Source: Schinkia azotoformans LMG 9581 (GTDB lineage Bacteria; Bacillota; Bacilli; Bacillales; Bacillaceae_J). Taken from it: 47,078 nucleotides of DNA. Position numbers and translations under genes: made by a program. The notes under the pieces were generated by a model, which was given only the letters and a program-made list of their open reading frames with translations, had not been told where the DNA came from and ran no database searches. This document shows, piece after piece, positions 35,983 through 43,853 of the stretch. The stretch's first letter is position 1. Every line of letters starts with the position of its first letter. The stretch spans positions 1 to 47,078 of the forward strand of contig NZ_AJLR01000037.1 of assembly GCF_000307855.1 (NCBI RefSeq). The letters are read 5' to 3'.

Positions 35983-36432
35983 GTGAACAGTTCCCCAAAT
36001 GAAATGAAGCTTATCATTCCAAAAGGATGTGACAATGCTCCAAGGAAACAAATAGTTATTGATTTTACAGTAGCTATATTAAAACAGCAAAATGAAATCA
36101 TTAAGGAATATGCAGATGAATCTATTATATGGTATCAATTAAAAGATAATAAAAAAATAGAAGGTCAATGTTCATTAATTACTATTTTGCAGGATGAAAA
36201 TAAAAACATCATTGACTGCCTTGAAATTTACCAAGTGATAACTCACGGGAAATTCGCTTCAATAAATGGTGTGATTTCATTAGCAAATGGTACAAAAATT
36301 GATTTCTGCGATGTATATATGTTTAGCAATACTGCAAGGTCTGGAAAGGTAAAGGAAATAAAATCATATAGACTGGGACGGAGGGTCGGGAACTCTGACC
36401 CATTGTCCGGCAATCGGGAGGGCAACCTTTGA
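35983..36432 (+). CDS. NTF2/SnoaL-like protein with a C-terminus formed by repeat A
   Basis: Small NTF2-like fold: IVIDFTVAILKQQNEIIKEYADESIIWYQLKDNKKIEGQ, VITHGKFASINGVISLANGTKIDFCDVYMFS and GKVKEIKSYRL. Function unknown. From codon 131 the frame runs into dispersed repeat A, so the last residues (GRRVGNSDPLSGNREGNL) are repeat-derived and the native end is lost. GTG 35983 with AGGAGG. The promoter of the ABC-F leader starts inside its last codons. Confidence 0.7.
   Translation: MNSSPNEMKLIIPKGCDNAPRKQIVIDFTVAILKQQNEIIKEYADESIIWYQLKDNKKIEGQCSLITILQDENKNIIDCLEIYQVITHGKFASINGVISLANGTKIDFCDVYMFSNTARSGKVKEIKSYRLGRRVGNSDPLSGNREGNL
36374..36402. repeat. Dispersed hairpin repeat A, copy 2
   Basis: TGGGACGG then AGGGTCGGGAACTCTGACCC and A. 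It lies inside the reading frame at 35983-36432. Confidence 0.75.
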
Positions 36433-36457
36433 CTTTTACCAAAGGACAGTATAAAAT
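36429..36457 (+). promoter_or_regulatory. Promoter of the ABC-F leader
   Basis: TTGACT (36429-36434), 17-base spacer, TAAAAT (36452-36457). Transcription would start near 36464, giving a leader of about 370 bases before the ABC-F start. Confidence 0.65.
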
Positions 36458-36496
36458 TAAAATTGAATTTTATAGGTTAAGGAGGATTATTAAAAA

Positions 36497-36541
36497 ATGA
36501 CACACTCAATGAGACTACGTTTCCCAACTTTGAACAAGTAA
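36497..36541 (+). CDS. Macrolide-sensing leader peptide, ErmD/ErmK type
   Basis: ATG 36497 to TAA 36541, with AAGGAGGA at 36479-36486, encodes MTHSMRLRFPTLNK. This is the ErmD/ErmK leader peptide except for the last residue (Gln there). In that peptide macrolide-bound ribosomes stall at the Arg-Leu-Arg motif, here codons 6-8. An 8-bp pair CTTTGAAC (36528-36535) with GTTCAAAG (36550-36557) spans its end, where a stalled ribosome would interfere. Confidence 0.88.
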   Translation: MTHSMRLRFPTLNK

Positions 36542-36558
36542 TTGAATACGTTCAAAGG

Positions 36559-36604
36559 CTCTGTTTGTGTTGACAGAGTAAACGGGATAAGTCTGTCCTT
36601 TTTT
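36559..36604 (+). terminator. Leader attenuator 1 with competing hairpins
   Basis: CTCTGT (36559-36564) can pair with ACAGAG (36573-36578); alternatively GACAGA (36572-36577) pairs with TCTGTC (36592-36597), followed by CTTTTTT. The two are mutually exclusive, as in an antiterminator/terminator switch. Stems are short. Confidence 0.55.
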
Positions 36605-36634
36605 AATAATCTTCATTTCATATATGGAAAGATT

Positions 36635-36669
36635 AGAAAGGTGGATTGTTCTGCCTTTCTTTATTTTTG
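36635..36669 (+). terminator. Leader attenuator 2
   Basis: AGAAAGG (36635-36641) with CCTTTCT (36654-36660), then TTATTTTTG. Confidence 0.55.
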
Positions 36670-36781
36670 TCAAATAACCCTTTCTTTGCTTACCCTGTAA
36701 GGTAGGTTTATTTGCGGACGGCTTCTGACAACGGCTTTTAATAGCCTCTAAAATAAGGACGGGTCTCTTCCCTTTACTCTC

Positions 36782-36816
36782 AAATCACAGGCAGATGCTT
36801 GTGATTTTTTATTTTG
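36782..36816 (+). terminator. Leader attenuator 3, just before the ABC-F gene
   Basis: Strong 11-bp stem AAATCACAGGC with GCTTGTGATTT (one G-U) around AGAT, then TTTATTTTG. The ribosome binding site AAAGGGG of the ABC-F gene follows at once. The remaining leader, 36670-36781, holds smaller pairings only. Confidence 0.8.
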
Positions 36817-36834
36817 AAAGGGGACGGAAGAGCA

Positions 36835-38298
36835 ATGGGAAATGTATGCATTGAATTGGAAAATATTGAACTTTCATTTTTAGATAGAGTGGTATTAAAC
36901 ATTCCACGACTCGCTGTACACCAGTTCGACCGAATCGGTATTGTCGGGAAAAATGGTGCTGGTAAGAGTACCTTATTAAAACTGATGGATGGTCAAATTA
37001 AGCCAGAAAAAGGGCGAGTGAAACGTTTTATAGATTTTGCCTATTTTGATCAACAAGCTATTCCTGAGATAAAGGAAGTAAATTACGAGCTAAAAGGGAA
37101 ACTGTCTATTCCAGAAACGGAGATTGAAAAGTTTAGCGGTGGGGAACAGACAAGGCTAAAGTTAGCTCAAATATTCTCAAACTATCATGAAGGATTATTA
37201 ATTGATGAGCCAACCACCCATCTTGATGCGGAGGGTATACAATTTTTTATCGAGGAATTGAACTACTATTATGGTGCCTTAGTCATAGTAAGTCACGACC
37301 GGTATGTATTGGATAAACTTGTAACAAAGATATGGGAAGTGGATGATGGAACTGTAACGGAATATACAGGGAACTATTCTGATTATGTAGCACAAAAAGA
37401 GCTTCAGAAAAGACAGCAACAGGAGCAGCATGATCACTATGTCAAAGAGAAATCACGACTGATGAAAGCCGCAGAAGAAAAAATGAAGAAGGCTGAAAAA
37501 ATTACGCAGGCAAATGGACGTATGTCCAAAAAAGAAACAAAAGCAAAAGCCAATAGAATGTTTATGACGAAATCAAAGGATACAAGTCAAAAGTCAGTCC
37601 AACGAGCAGCAAAAGCGATGGAACAGAGAGTAGAAAAGCTTGAAGAGGTGGAAGCCCCAAAAGAGGAGCAAATCATTCATTTTCACCAGCCGTCTGCTCT
37701 TCAATTACACAATAAATTTCCGATTATGGCGGATTGTTTAACGATAAAAGCTGGGAATAAGGTACTTCTCAAAGAAGCGAGCTTCCAGTTTCCATTGGGT
37801 AAGACAATCGCCATTACTGGAAAGAATGGTTCAGGTAAAACAACGTTACTTCATCATATATTACAGCGGGGTGAAGGGATAACGATTTCTCCAAAAGCAG
37901 TAATCGGGGCGTATGAACAGATGGCTTATCAATTTACTAAAGATGAAACGGTACTAGACTTTATGAAGGATAGAAGCGACTTTAGCGAAAGTAAGATTCG
38001 ATCAGTTCTTCATTCGATGGGTTTTACAGGAAATGACTTAAACAAGAACGTTCGGAATTTAAGTGGCGGAGAGGCCATTCGTCTTGTATTGTGTCAGCTG
38101 TTTTTAGGGAGATATAATGTGTTGATCTTGGATGAACCGACAAACTTTTTAGATGTTTTCTGTATAGAAGCATTGGAACGATTTTTAAAAGGGTATGATG
38201 GAACCATTCTCCTTGTATCACATGATAAAACTTTTATTAATAGAGTAGCTGATTGTATATACGTAATAGAAGAGCAAAAAATAGTGCATGAAGCATAA
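36835..38298 (+). CDS. ABC-F ribosome-protection ATPase (antibiotic resistance type, Msr-like)
   Basis: Two ABC domains, no membrane part: Walker A GKNGAGKST (38-46), SGGEQTRLKLAQIF and LLIDEPTTHLD; then a long basic linker (KSRLMKAAEEKMKKAEKITQANGRMSKKETKAKANRMF) that reaches into the ribosome; then GKNGSGKTT, LSGGEAIRLVLCQLF and LILDEPTNFLD. Such proteins displace macrolides, lincosamides or similar drugs. 487 residues. ATG 36835 with GAAAGGGG. The leader peptide and attenuators upstream and the Mef-like gene downstream support macrolides as substrate. The exact subfamily is not certain. Confidence 0.88.
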   Translation: MGNVCIELENIELSFLDRVVLNIPRLAVHQFDRIGIVGKNGAGKSTLLKLMDGQIKPEKGRVKRFIDFAYFDQQAIPEIKEVNYELKGKLSIPETEIEKFSGGEQTRLKLAQIFSNYHEGLLIDEPTTHLDAEGIQFFIEELNYYYGALVIVSHDRYVLDKLVTKIWEVDDGTVTEYTGNYSDYVAQKELQKRQQQEQHDHYVKEKSRLMKAAEEKMKKAEKITQANGRMSKKETKAKANRMFMTKSKDTSQKSVQRAAKAMEQRVEKLEEVEAPKEEQIIHFHQPSALQLHNKFPIMADCLTIKAGNKVLLKEASFQFPLGKTIAITGKNGSGKTTLLHHILQRGEGITISPKAVIGAYEQMAYQFTKDETVLDFMKDRSDFSESKIRSVLHSMGFTGNDLNKNVRNLSGGEAIRLVLCQLFLGRYNVLILDEPTNFLDVFCIEALERFLKGYDGTILLVSHDKTFINRVADCIYVIEEQKIVHEA

Positions 38299-38300
38299 CG

Positions 38301-38329
38301 TGGGACGCGGGGGCGGGAACTCTGGCCCT
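38301..38329. repeat. Dispersed hairpin repeat A, copy 3
   Basis: TGGGACGCGG then GGGCGGGAACTCTGGCCC. The stem GGGC/GGCCC is changed on both arms relative to copies 1 and 2, keeping the pairing. It begins two bases after the ABC-F stop. Confidence 0.7.
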
Positions 38330-38364
38330 GTGTTAAAAAAATTATAGAAATGAGTTGTTAGTCA

Positions 38365-39609
38365 ATGAACACAGTAATTAACAATCAAAAGAAGAATTGG
38401 TTAAAGAATATTATTCTCTTTTTAAGCAGCCAGACGATTTCCCTTTTCGGATCTTCCTTGGTTCAATATGCGATGATGTGGTATATAACACTTACAACGG
38501 AATCTGGAGTGATGATGACGTTGTATATTATTTGCGGTTTCATTCCGACTTTTCTTTTATCTCCAGTTGCAGGGGTTTGGGCAGATCGCTACAATCGGAA
38601 AACGCTGATTATTTTAGCGGATGGACTTATCGCAATGGCAACTTTAATCCTTGCTATTCTCTTTTTATTGGGATTTGATGCAATTTGGTTACTTTTTGTA
38701 ATGGCGGCCGTTCGTGCTTTTGGTACAGGCATCCAAATGCCGGCTGTTGGGGCTATTTTACCGCAAATTGTACCAAAGGATAAATTGACAAAGGTGAATG
38801 GAGCGAACGGAAGTATTCAAGCTGTTATCATGTTTGTAGCTCCAATGGTTAGTGCAGCCCTACTTACAATGACTTCGATTGAAATCATATTTTTTATTGA
38901 TGTCATTACGGCAGCGATGGCAATCGTCACCCTACTTGCCTTTGTAAAAATCTCTATACATGAGAAAGCCGCGGAAAAACAAACAACAAGTTACCTTAAT
39001 GATTTTAAACAAGGATTACAATATATAAATAACCATCGTTTTCTAAAGCAATTTTTCCTGTTTTTTGCAGTCTTCTTTGTTTTGATGGTTCCTGCGGCAT
39101 TTTTGACACCACTGCAGGTTACACGTAGTTTTGGTGGTGATGTGTGGCGACTAACAGCTATCGAAATTGCCTTTTCAATTGGTATGATGGCTGGTGGAGG
39201 TATCATCGCTTCTTGGGGTGGCTTCCAAAATAAAATTAAAACATTGGGATTCGCAAGTGTTATTATGGGAGTCTGTACAATTGCACTGGGGATTGTTCCG
39301 GTTTTTTGGATTTATTTAGTCTTCATGGCTTTGTTCGGTGTTGCTATGCCAATTTTCAATACTCCAGCCAACGTCCTATTACAGGAAAAGGTAGAGGAAG
39401 ATTATTTGGGTAGGGTTTTTGGGGTGATGGGAATGATCTCAACCTCGATGATGCCGCTTGGAATGCTTATATTTGGTCCAATTGCAGATTATATCAAAAT
39501 CGAATGGCTGCTATTGGGAACGGGCGTATTCATTATCATACTAGCAATTTTTCTAGGCCGGAATAAGGTTTTACTTGAAGCGGGAAAACACGTATTGGAA
39601 GAATCCTAA
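38365..39609 (+). CDS. MFS efflux transporter, Mef-like
   Basis: Twelve-helix major facilitator of 414 residues in the MefA/enterobactin-exporter branch: FLSSQTISLFGSSLVQYAMMWYIT at helix 1, loop signature SPVAGVWADRYNRKTLIILADG, and VMAAVRAFGTGIQMPAVGAILPQIVPKDKLTKVNG, which strongly resembles macrolide efflux proteins. It lies 66 bases after the ABC-F gene with a weak ribosome binding site. Probably co-transcribed as a resistance pair, comparable with mef-msr but in reverse order. Confidence 0.85.
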   Translation: MNTVINNQKKNWLKNIILFLSSQTISLFGSSLVQYAMMWYITLTTESGVMMTLYIICGFIPTFLLSPVAGVWADRYNRKTLIILADGLIAMATLILAILFLLGFDAIWLLFVMAAVRAFGTGIQMPAVGAILPQIVPKDKLTKVNGANGSIQAVIMFVAPMVSAALLTMTSIEIIFFIDVITAAMAIVTLLAFVKISIHEKAAEKQTTSYLNDFKQGLQYINNHRFLKQFFLFFAVFFVLMVPAAFLTPLQVTRSFGGDVWRLTAIEIAFSIGMMAGGGIIASWGGFQNKIKTLGFASVIMGVCTIALGIVPVFWIYLVFMALFGVAMPIFNTPANVLLQEKVEEDYLGRVFGVMGMISTSMMPLGMLIFGPIADYIKIEWLLLGTGVFIIILAIFLGRNKVLLEAGKHVLEES

Positions 39610-39618
39610 ATTGTTGAA

Positions 39619-39646
39619 AACGAGGGGCAGGTGTCCCTCGTTCTTT
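39619..39646 (+). terminator. Terminator after the efflux gene
   Basis: AACGAGGG (39619-39626) with CCCTCGTT (39635-39642), perfect, then CTTTAC. Confidence 0.7.
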
Positions 39647-39672
39647 ACGTAGCCCCCAAAAATAAAATCAAC

Positions 39673-39758
39673 GTTTATTCTTTTGTTGTATCCCCTATCT
39701 TTACAGGGTTGAAGTTGTTCCTTCCAATAGTTCCGACAAGGATTCTTTTAATTTGATG
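39673..39758 (-). pseudogene. Remnant of a GIY-YIG gene (C-terminal end)
   Basis: On the minus strand one frame reads KESLSELL and, shifted, WKEQLQPCKDRGYNKRIN. This aligns with EALVELEDKWLEQLQPYEESGYNKKKK, the end of the intact GIY-YIG protein at 45297-45665. The DNA also matches (TTGAAGTTGTTCC at 39709-39721). A frameshift and loss of everything upstream make it a dead fragment. Confidence 0.7.
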
Positions 39759-39791
39759 GCCACTCACTTTTATTCATAATTTGAATTTTAA

Positions 39792-40742
39792 TCAGCTGTA
39801 CTGGTTTAGGATTTTATTTAACTTTTCTTTCATGCAATCAATTAATTCAGTTGGACCTTTAATGATAGCCTCTTCACCATAGCTAATAAAATGATTAGAA
39901 AAAAAGTTAATATCATCTTTTGAGATATCGCCTTTCAAAAATCCAAATCCATCATCTCTTTTAGTCAATTCAACATTTAGCCATTTTGTTGGTTTATACA
40001 TTTCTACACCCTTTTTAGTTAGTTCGACATTTAATTGGTATGTATCTTTATTTTTATTAATTAGGCTAAAACGGTTTTTCAAATGAAACTTTGACAAATC
40101 AAAATCAATAGGACGATTATTCTCATCAAGCTCTACGGATGTTATACGATCACATCTGAAGACACGATAATCCTTCCTATAAAAACAATAAGATGGACAA
40201 TACCACTTTCCTTCAGTTGCATAGATCCCAATTGGTTGAATACTTCTCTTGGTGATTTTACCGTTTTTTTCATAGTTTATTATGATTACCTCTTGTTCTA
40301 TTGATGCTTCTAATAATTGTTTTAAAAAAGGGATTTCTTCCTGTTGGAGAGCTGATACAAAATCAACTCGGTCTTTCATTCTGTCAATTGCATCTCTTGT
40401 ATCACCTGAAAGATTTAGATAGAATTTCTTTTTTATGGATTCAAACTCTATATCAAATGGTAGGGAAATGTAGTGTCTTAAGGCATGCATTGCAAAAAAT
40501 ATAGCGATGGCTTCATCTTCACTAAATGCAATTGGAGGGAGAATTCTTTCATTTAGGACTTGATAACCACCATGAGGCCCTGCCTCAGAATACAATGGTA
40601 CACCCATCTCACTTAATTCTTGTAAATCTCTCAAAATGGTTCTTTTTGAAACCTCAAATTCTTGTGCTAATTCCCTAACAGTAAATCTTTTTCTTCGATT
40701 AACCATCATTATCATTTCGTTTAATCTTTTTGCTTTAGACAT
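39792..40742 (-). CDS. HTH/WYL-domain transcriptional regulator (YafY-type)
   Basis: N-terminal DeoR-like helix-turn-helix (MSKAKRLNEMIMMVNRRKRFTVRELAQEFEVSKRTILRDLQELSEMGVPLYSEAGPHGGYQV), then a WYL domain (IINYEKNGKITKRSIQPIGIYATEGKWYCPSYCFYRKDYRVFRCDRITSVELDE) and a C-terminal WCX-like part. 316 residues from ATG 40742, five bases from GGAGGT. Divergent from the DinB gene; such pairs are frequent, and it may repress both. Ligand unknown. Confidence 0.9.
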   Translation of the reverse strand: MSKAKRLNEMIMMVNRRKRFTVRELAQEFEVSKRTILRDLQELSEMGVPLYSEAGPHGGYQVLNERILPPIAFSEDEAIAIFFAMHALRHYISLPFDIEFESIKKKFYLNLSGDTRDAIDRMKDRVDFVSALQQEEIPFLKQLLEASIEQEVIIINYEKNGKITKRSIQPIGIYATEGKWYCPSYCFYRKDYRVFRCDRITSVELDENNRPIDFDLSKFHLKNRFSLINKNKDTYQLNVELTKKGVEMYKPTKWLNVELTKRDDGFGFLKGDISKDDINFFSNHFISYGEEAIIKGPTELIDCMKEKLNKILNQYS

Positions 40743-40763
40743 TTCTACCTCCAAAAAATAACA

Positions 40764-40780
40764 GTGACATCTGTTGTCAC
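40764..40780. promoter_or_regulatory. Operator-like palindrome between the WYL regulator and dinB-like gene
   Basis: GTGACA (40764-40769) and TGTCAC (40775-40780) around five bases, 21 bases upstream of the WYL start. TATAAT at 40791-40796 may be the -10 of the plus-strand gene. Probable regulator binding site. Confidence 0.55.
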
Positions 40781-40855
40781 CATCATAATATATAATAGCA
40801 ATTAGATAAAGAATAAGAAAATGTGATTCAGACTAGATTATGGGAGGAATTCGAT

Positions 40856-41359
40856 ATGTATGCAACAATTTCAGACTTTATTAATGAATGGAATAAGGAA
40901 GCTTTATTAACTCAAAACGTACTAGATGGATTGACAGATGATTCATTAAATCAAAAGGTTTATCCGGAAGGACGTACTTTGGGAAGGATTGCGTGGCATT
41001 TAACAACATGTATTCCTGAATATTTAGCTAATTTCGGATTGAAAATTGATATGGTTGAAAATGCCGAAAGTGTTCCGGCTACCGCAAAAGAGATTGCAGA
41101 AACATATAGAAATGTAAGTGCCAAAGCAGCTAAAGTTATCGAGGAACAATGGACAGATGAAACACTTTCACAAATCCAAGATGCCTTTGGCAGACAAGAA
41201 ACAAATGCTTCTATTATAATGGGGTTAATCAAGCACACCGTTCACCATCGCGGGCAGGTTACAGTCCTTATGCGTCAAGCAGGAATTAAACCATTTGGGG
41301 TTTACGGGCCGCCAAAAGAGGATTGGATTTATTTAGGTGTGGAAAATCCGCCGCTTTAA
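40856..41359 (+). CDS. DinB/YfiT-family metal-binding protein
   Basis: Four-helix-bundle protein of 167 residues with the three-His metal site: His in RIAWHLTTC, and two in LIKHTVHHRGQVTVLMRQAGIKP. Family members are thiol-dependent transferases or of unknown role. ATG 40856 with GGGAGGAATT; the frame extends upstream to 40823 without a better start. Divergently paired with the WYL regulator. Confidence 0.9.
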   Translation: MYATISDFINEWNKEALLTQNVLDGLTDDSLNQKVYPEGRTLGRIAWHLTTCIPEYLANFGLKIDMVENAESVPATAKEIAETYRNVSAKAAKVIEEQWTDETLSQIQDAFGRQETNASIIMGLIKHTVHHRGQVTVLMRQAGIKPFGVYGPPKEDWIYLGVENPPL

Positions 41360-41377
41360 TAATTTTGTACTAAACAT

Positions 41378-41410
41378 CCTTGAACAGTTCATATGTTCAA
41401 GGGAATTCTT
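41378..41410 (+). terminator. Weak hairpin after the dinB-like gene
   Basis: CCTTGAAC (41378-41385) with GTTCAAGG (41395-41402), perfect, but only a short T-rich tail follows. Confidence 0.45.
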
Positions 41411-41465
41411 GTCATTTACGTAATAACAATTTCATTTAAGGAAAATTAGGGGGGCATCAATATTT

Positions 41466-41888
41466 ATGCGACCAAGCATCACAGTAATCACATTAGGTGT
41501 AGATGATTTGGAAAAAGCATTGGAATTCTATCGTGATGGTTTGGGATTTCCAACAGAAGGTATTGTAGGTAAAGAATTTGAGCATGGAGCAGTTGCCTTT
41601 TTTGACCTACAAGCAGGTTTGAAACTAGCTATTTGGAAACGAGAAGATATTGCCTATGAGGCAAAGGTTACACAGACTTCAGCAAGCCCTACTGAATTTA
41701 CAATTGGTCACAATGTAAACAATAAAGAAGAAGTGGACAAGGTAATGGAACAGGCCAAAAAAGCAGGCGCAACAATAACGGATCCAGCACATGACACTTT
41801 TTGGGGAGGATATTCCGGTCACTTCCAGGATCCGGATGGCCATTTGTGGGAAATAGCCTGGAACCCCGCTTGGGAGATAAAGGACTAG
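41466..41888 (+). CDS. VOC-family (glyoxalase-like) protein
   Basis: 140 residues with two beta-alpha-beta-beta-beta units: ITVITLGVDDLEKALEFYRDGLGFPTEG and VDKVMEQAKKAGATITDPAHDTFWGGYSGHFQDPDGHLWEIAWNP. The late Glu of HLWEIAWNP is a usual metal ligand. The substrate is unknown; relatives include resistance and lactoylglutathione-lyase-like enzymes. ATG 41466 after AGGGGGGC. Confidence 0.88.
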   Translation: MRPSITVITLGVDDLEKALEFYRDGLGFPTEGIVGKEFEHGAVAFFDLQAGLKLAIWKREDIAYEAKVTQTSASPTEFTIGHNVNNKEEVDKVMEQAKKAGATITDPAHDTFWGGYSGHFQDPDGHLWEIAWNPAWEIKD

Positions 41889-41949
41889 ATATTACGTAGT
41901 TAAAAAGTATAAAAAATCCATTAATTCAAAAATCTAAGCTAAATCACGT

Positions 41950-42210
41950 TCATTCTACTTCCTTCAAAATTCGTTCAATCGATATGAGTCGTTCCTTTAT
42001 TTCTGTCATTTCGGTTGCTAGCTTCTCATTTAGCAGTGTGGTTGCTTTCTGGGCTTCAATTGCATCAGCAGCTTGTTTTCGAAAGACTTCCTCATTTTGG
42101 CTTTTTGTCGCTGTTTTTGCAATTGGTACTATAAACAGTACGGCAAGTGCAAGAATTAAAATAATAAATCCCATTCCCGCTAATCCAAAAATAGTTTCAC
42201 CATTCATCAT
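41950..42210 (-). CDS. Small membrane protein with coiled-coil tail
   Basis: 86 residues: one helix (about 9-30, LAGMGFIILILALAVLFIVPIA) and a coiled-coil tail to the end (ATTLLNEKLATEMTEIKERLISIERILKEVE). Not assigned to a known function. It starts at one of two adjacent ATGs (42210 or 42207) behind AAGAAGGT. Such small proteins often act as membrane tethers. Confidence 0.65.
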   Translation of the reverse strand: MMNGETIFGLAGMGFIILILALAVLFIVPIAKTATKSQNEEVFRKQAADAIEAQKATTLLNEKLATEMTEIKERLISIERILKEVE

Positions 42211-42339
42211 TTTTTACCTTCTTTCTTTTTAATTGTTAATGCCTTTACAGCTTTATGAACGATTTCTTGTGTAATATGGGTATCAAATGGATTATGATAT
42301 AGTGAGACTTATAAGGAATGGAAAGGAGATGTTATTTTT

Positions 42340-42396
42340 ATGTTTAGCAACCAAAGTATTGAGATTGTAACAAATGGGGAGGTATGTGCAAAATAA
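42340..42396 (+). CDS. Small ORF with hairpin, upstream of the rsgA-like remnant
   Basis: ATG 42340 with GAAAGGAGA gives MFSNQSIEIVTNGEVCAK. GGGAGGT (42377-42383) inside its end pairs with ACCTCCC (42410-42416), and CCTCCC could also pair with the next ribosome binding site AGGAGG (42439-42444). It could be a leader peptide or merely the stump of a lost gene; I cannot tell which. The stretch 42211-42339 shows nothing else. Confidence 0.35.
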   Translation: MFSNQSIEIVTNGEVCAK

Positions 42397-42451
42397 TTCC
42401 ATGCATAAAACCTCCCAAAGATTATGATCTAAACTTTAGGAGGAAATGAAG

Positions 42452-43021
42452 TTGAATAATATTGATATGATCGATTTGGGACTTACTGAAGAATTTATAC
42501 AGGAGTCTAAAATATATAACAATCTCTTTATTGGTTGAGTTTCATCACAATCTAAAAATCTATGTAAGGTTATTACGGAAAATGGTGAGATTGCGGCTGA
42601 GATATCAGGGAAATTTCACCATAGTGTAAAAGAACTCTACAAGACATGAACTGATCATGCTGCCGAATTTAGGTGTTGTTATAGACACTCCGGGCATGAG
42701 GGAGCTTGGGATTATTAGTGCGGATTTAACGAAATCCTTTGCAGATATTGAAGAACTTGCTTATAGTTGTAAATTTAACGACTGTACTCACAAAGATGAG
42801 CCAAGCTGTTCGGTGCAAAAAGCAATTAAAGATGGTACTTTATCAGTTGAAAGGCTGGAAAGCTATTGAAAACTAAATAGGGAAACTAAGTATAACGGCC
42901 TAAATTCTAAAATGATTGAAAAAGAAAAGATAAATGACATGTTTAGTAGTATGGGTGGCATGAAAAATGCTAGGAAATTCATCAAAGAACAAAACAGAAA
43001 AAAAAAGAAGATGAAATCCTA
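42452..43021 (+). pseudogene. Decayed RsgA-like ribosome-biogenesis GTPase gene
   Basis: TTG 42452 behind TTAGGAGGA starts NNIDMIDLGLTEEFIQESK, stops at TGA, then continues VSSQSKNLCKVITENGEIAAEISGKFHH (OB domain of RsgA). About 180 residues with the G1 motif are missing. It resumes as TRHELIMLPNLGVVIDTPGMREL (G3 region) and CKFNDCTHKDEPSCSVQKAIKDGTLS (zinc motif), another TGA, then a tail of basic residues to TAG 43021. Two stops and a large deletion: no function. Presumably a second paralogue, since the housekeeping rsgA normally lies elsewhere. Confidence 0.85.
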
Positions 43022-43065
43022 GAAATATTTGAAAGGATGATTAGGGAAACGGAAGGAGACTAAAA

Positions 43066-43623
43066 TTGAAAGTAGCATTCATTATTTTTGAGGATTTAAC
43101 TGCATTAGATTTTATAGGAGTATACGACGCTGTTACAAGATTAAAAACAATGAATTTTATTCCAGAGTTGGAATGGGAAATTTGTTCGTTTACTGAATGG
43201 GTTGTTGATGGTACTGGACTAATTTTTACTCCAACTAAAGTAAATGAATCTCTTGAAACATACGACATGGTTATAGTTCCAGGTGGATTTGGTACAAGAA
43301 GATTAGTTGATGATAGTGCATTTATTGAATGGTTAAAAACTTCAAAACCTTGTAAAATAAAGGCTTCTGTATGCACAGGTTCTTTGTTATATGGTTCAGC
43401 TGGTTTCTTACAAGGGAAATCAGCTACAACCCACCCAAGTGCCTTTGAAAATCTAAAAAAATATTGTACAGTGGTGAATGATCGAATTGTAGATGAAGGG
43501 GATGTCATCACAGCAAGAGGTGTAAGTTCATCCATTGATTTAGGTCTTTATCTTTGTGAAAAACTAGCAGGTCATGATGCAAAAGAAAAAATTCGTATCC
43601 AAATGGATTATCAAATCAACTAA
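43066..43623 (+). CDS. DJ-1/PfpI-family protein
   Basis: 185 residues with the class I glutamine amidotransferase-like fold: VAFIIFEDLTALDFIGVYDAV (Glu before the nucleophile), VIVPGGFGTR and the nucleophile elbow SVCTGSLLYGSAGFLQGKSATTH with Cys; VITARGVSSSIDLGLYL follows. It resembles isonitrile hydratase or glyoxalase III-like members; the activity cannot be settled. TTG 43066 with AAGGAG. Confidence 0.88.
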   Translation: MKVAFIIFEDLTALDFIGVYDAVTRLKTMNFIPELEWEICSFTEWVVDGTGLIFTPTKVNESLETYDMVIVPGGFGTRRLVDDSAFIEWLKTSKPCKIKASVCTGSLLYGSAGFLQGKSATTHPSAFENLKKYCTVVNDRIVDEGDVITARGVSSSIDLGLYLCEKLAGHDAKEKIRIQMDYQIN

Positions 43624-43632
43624 AATTTAAAC

Positions 43633-43755
43633 GGCTTTGGAGACGAATCTGTTTTAGAGGTTTTGGTAGGCTTTTATGAAGAATTCAATCAAAAGCATAT
43701 AGAACCGACTATCAATATTCCAAAGGATAATCTAAAAGCTATAAAAAATGGCGTA
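43633..43755 (+). pseudogene. Possible histidine-kinase fragment
   Basis: An open frame without start reads GFGDESVLEVLVGFYEEFNQKHIEPTINIPKDNLKAI. It resembles the segment between the phospho-acceptor helices and the ATPase domain of sensor kinases. Only about 40 residues remain, ending in a terminator. The match is by pattern only. Confidence 0.35.
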
Positions 43756-43795
43756 TCTGTGGTTATTTTATATCCACGGATACGCCATTTATTTA
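43746..43795. terminator. Strong bidirectional terminator before the MATE gene
   Basis: A 17-bp stem AAATGGCGTATCTGTGG (43746-43762) with CCACGGATACGCCATTT (43774-43790), with one mismatch or wobble, then ATTTAATG. It serves the converging genes on both sides. Confidence 0.85.
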
Positions 43796-43853
43796 ATGAC
43801 TAAAACACATTCGGCTATGTGGTTTGATCCCTTGTATGAAAGGGTACTTCCCT

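Noticed and set aside
42340-42396. Assigning the 18-codon ORF as the start of a known hydrolase family
   Set aside because: Too short for a reliable match; left as an unassigned small ORF.
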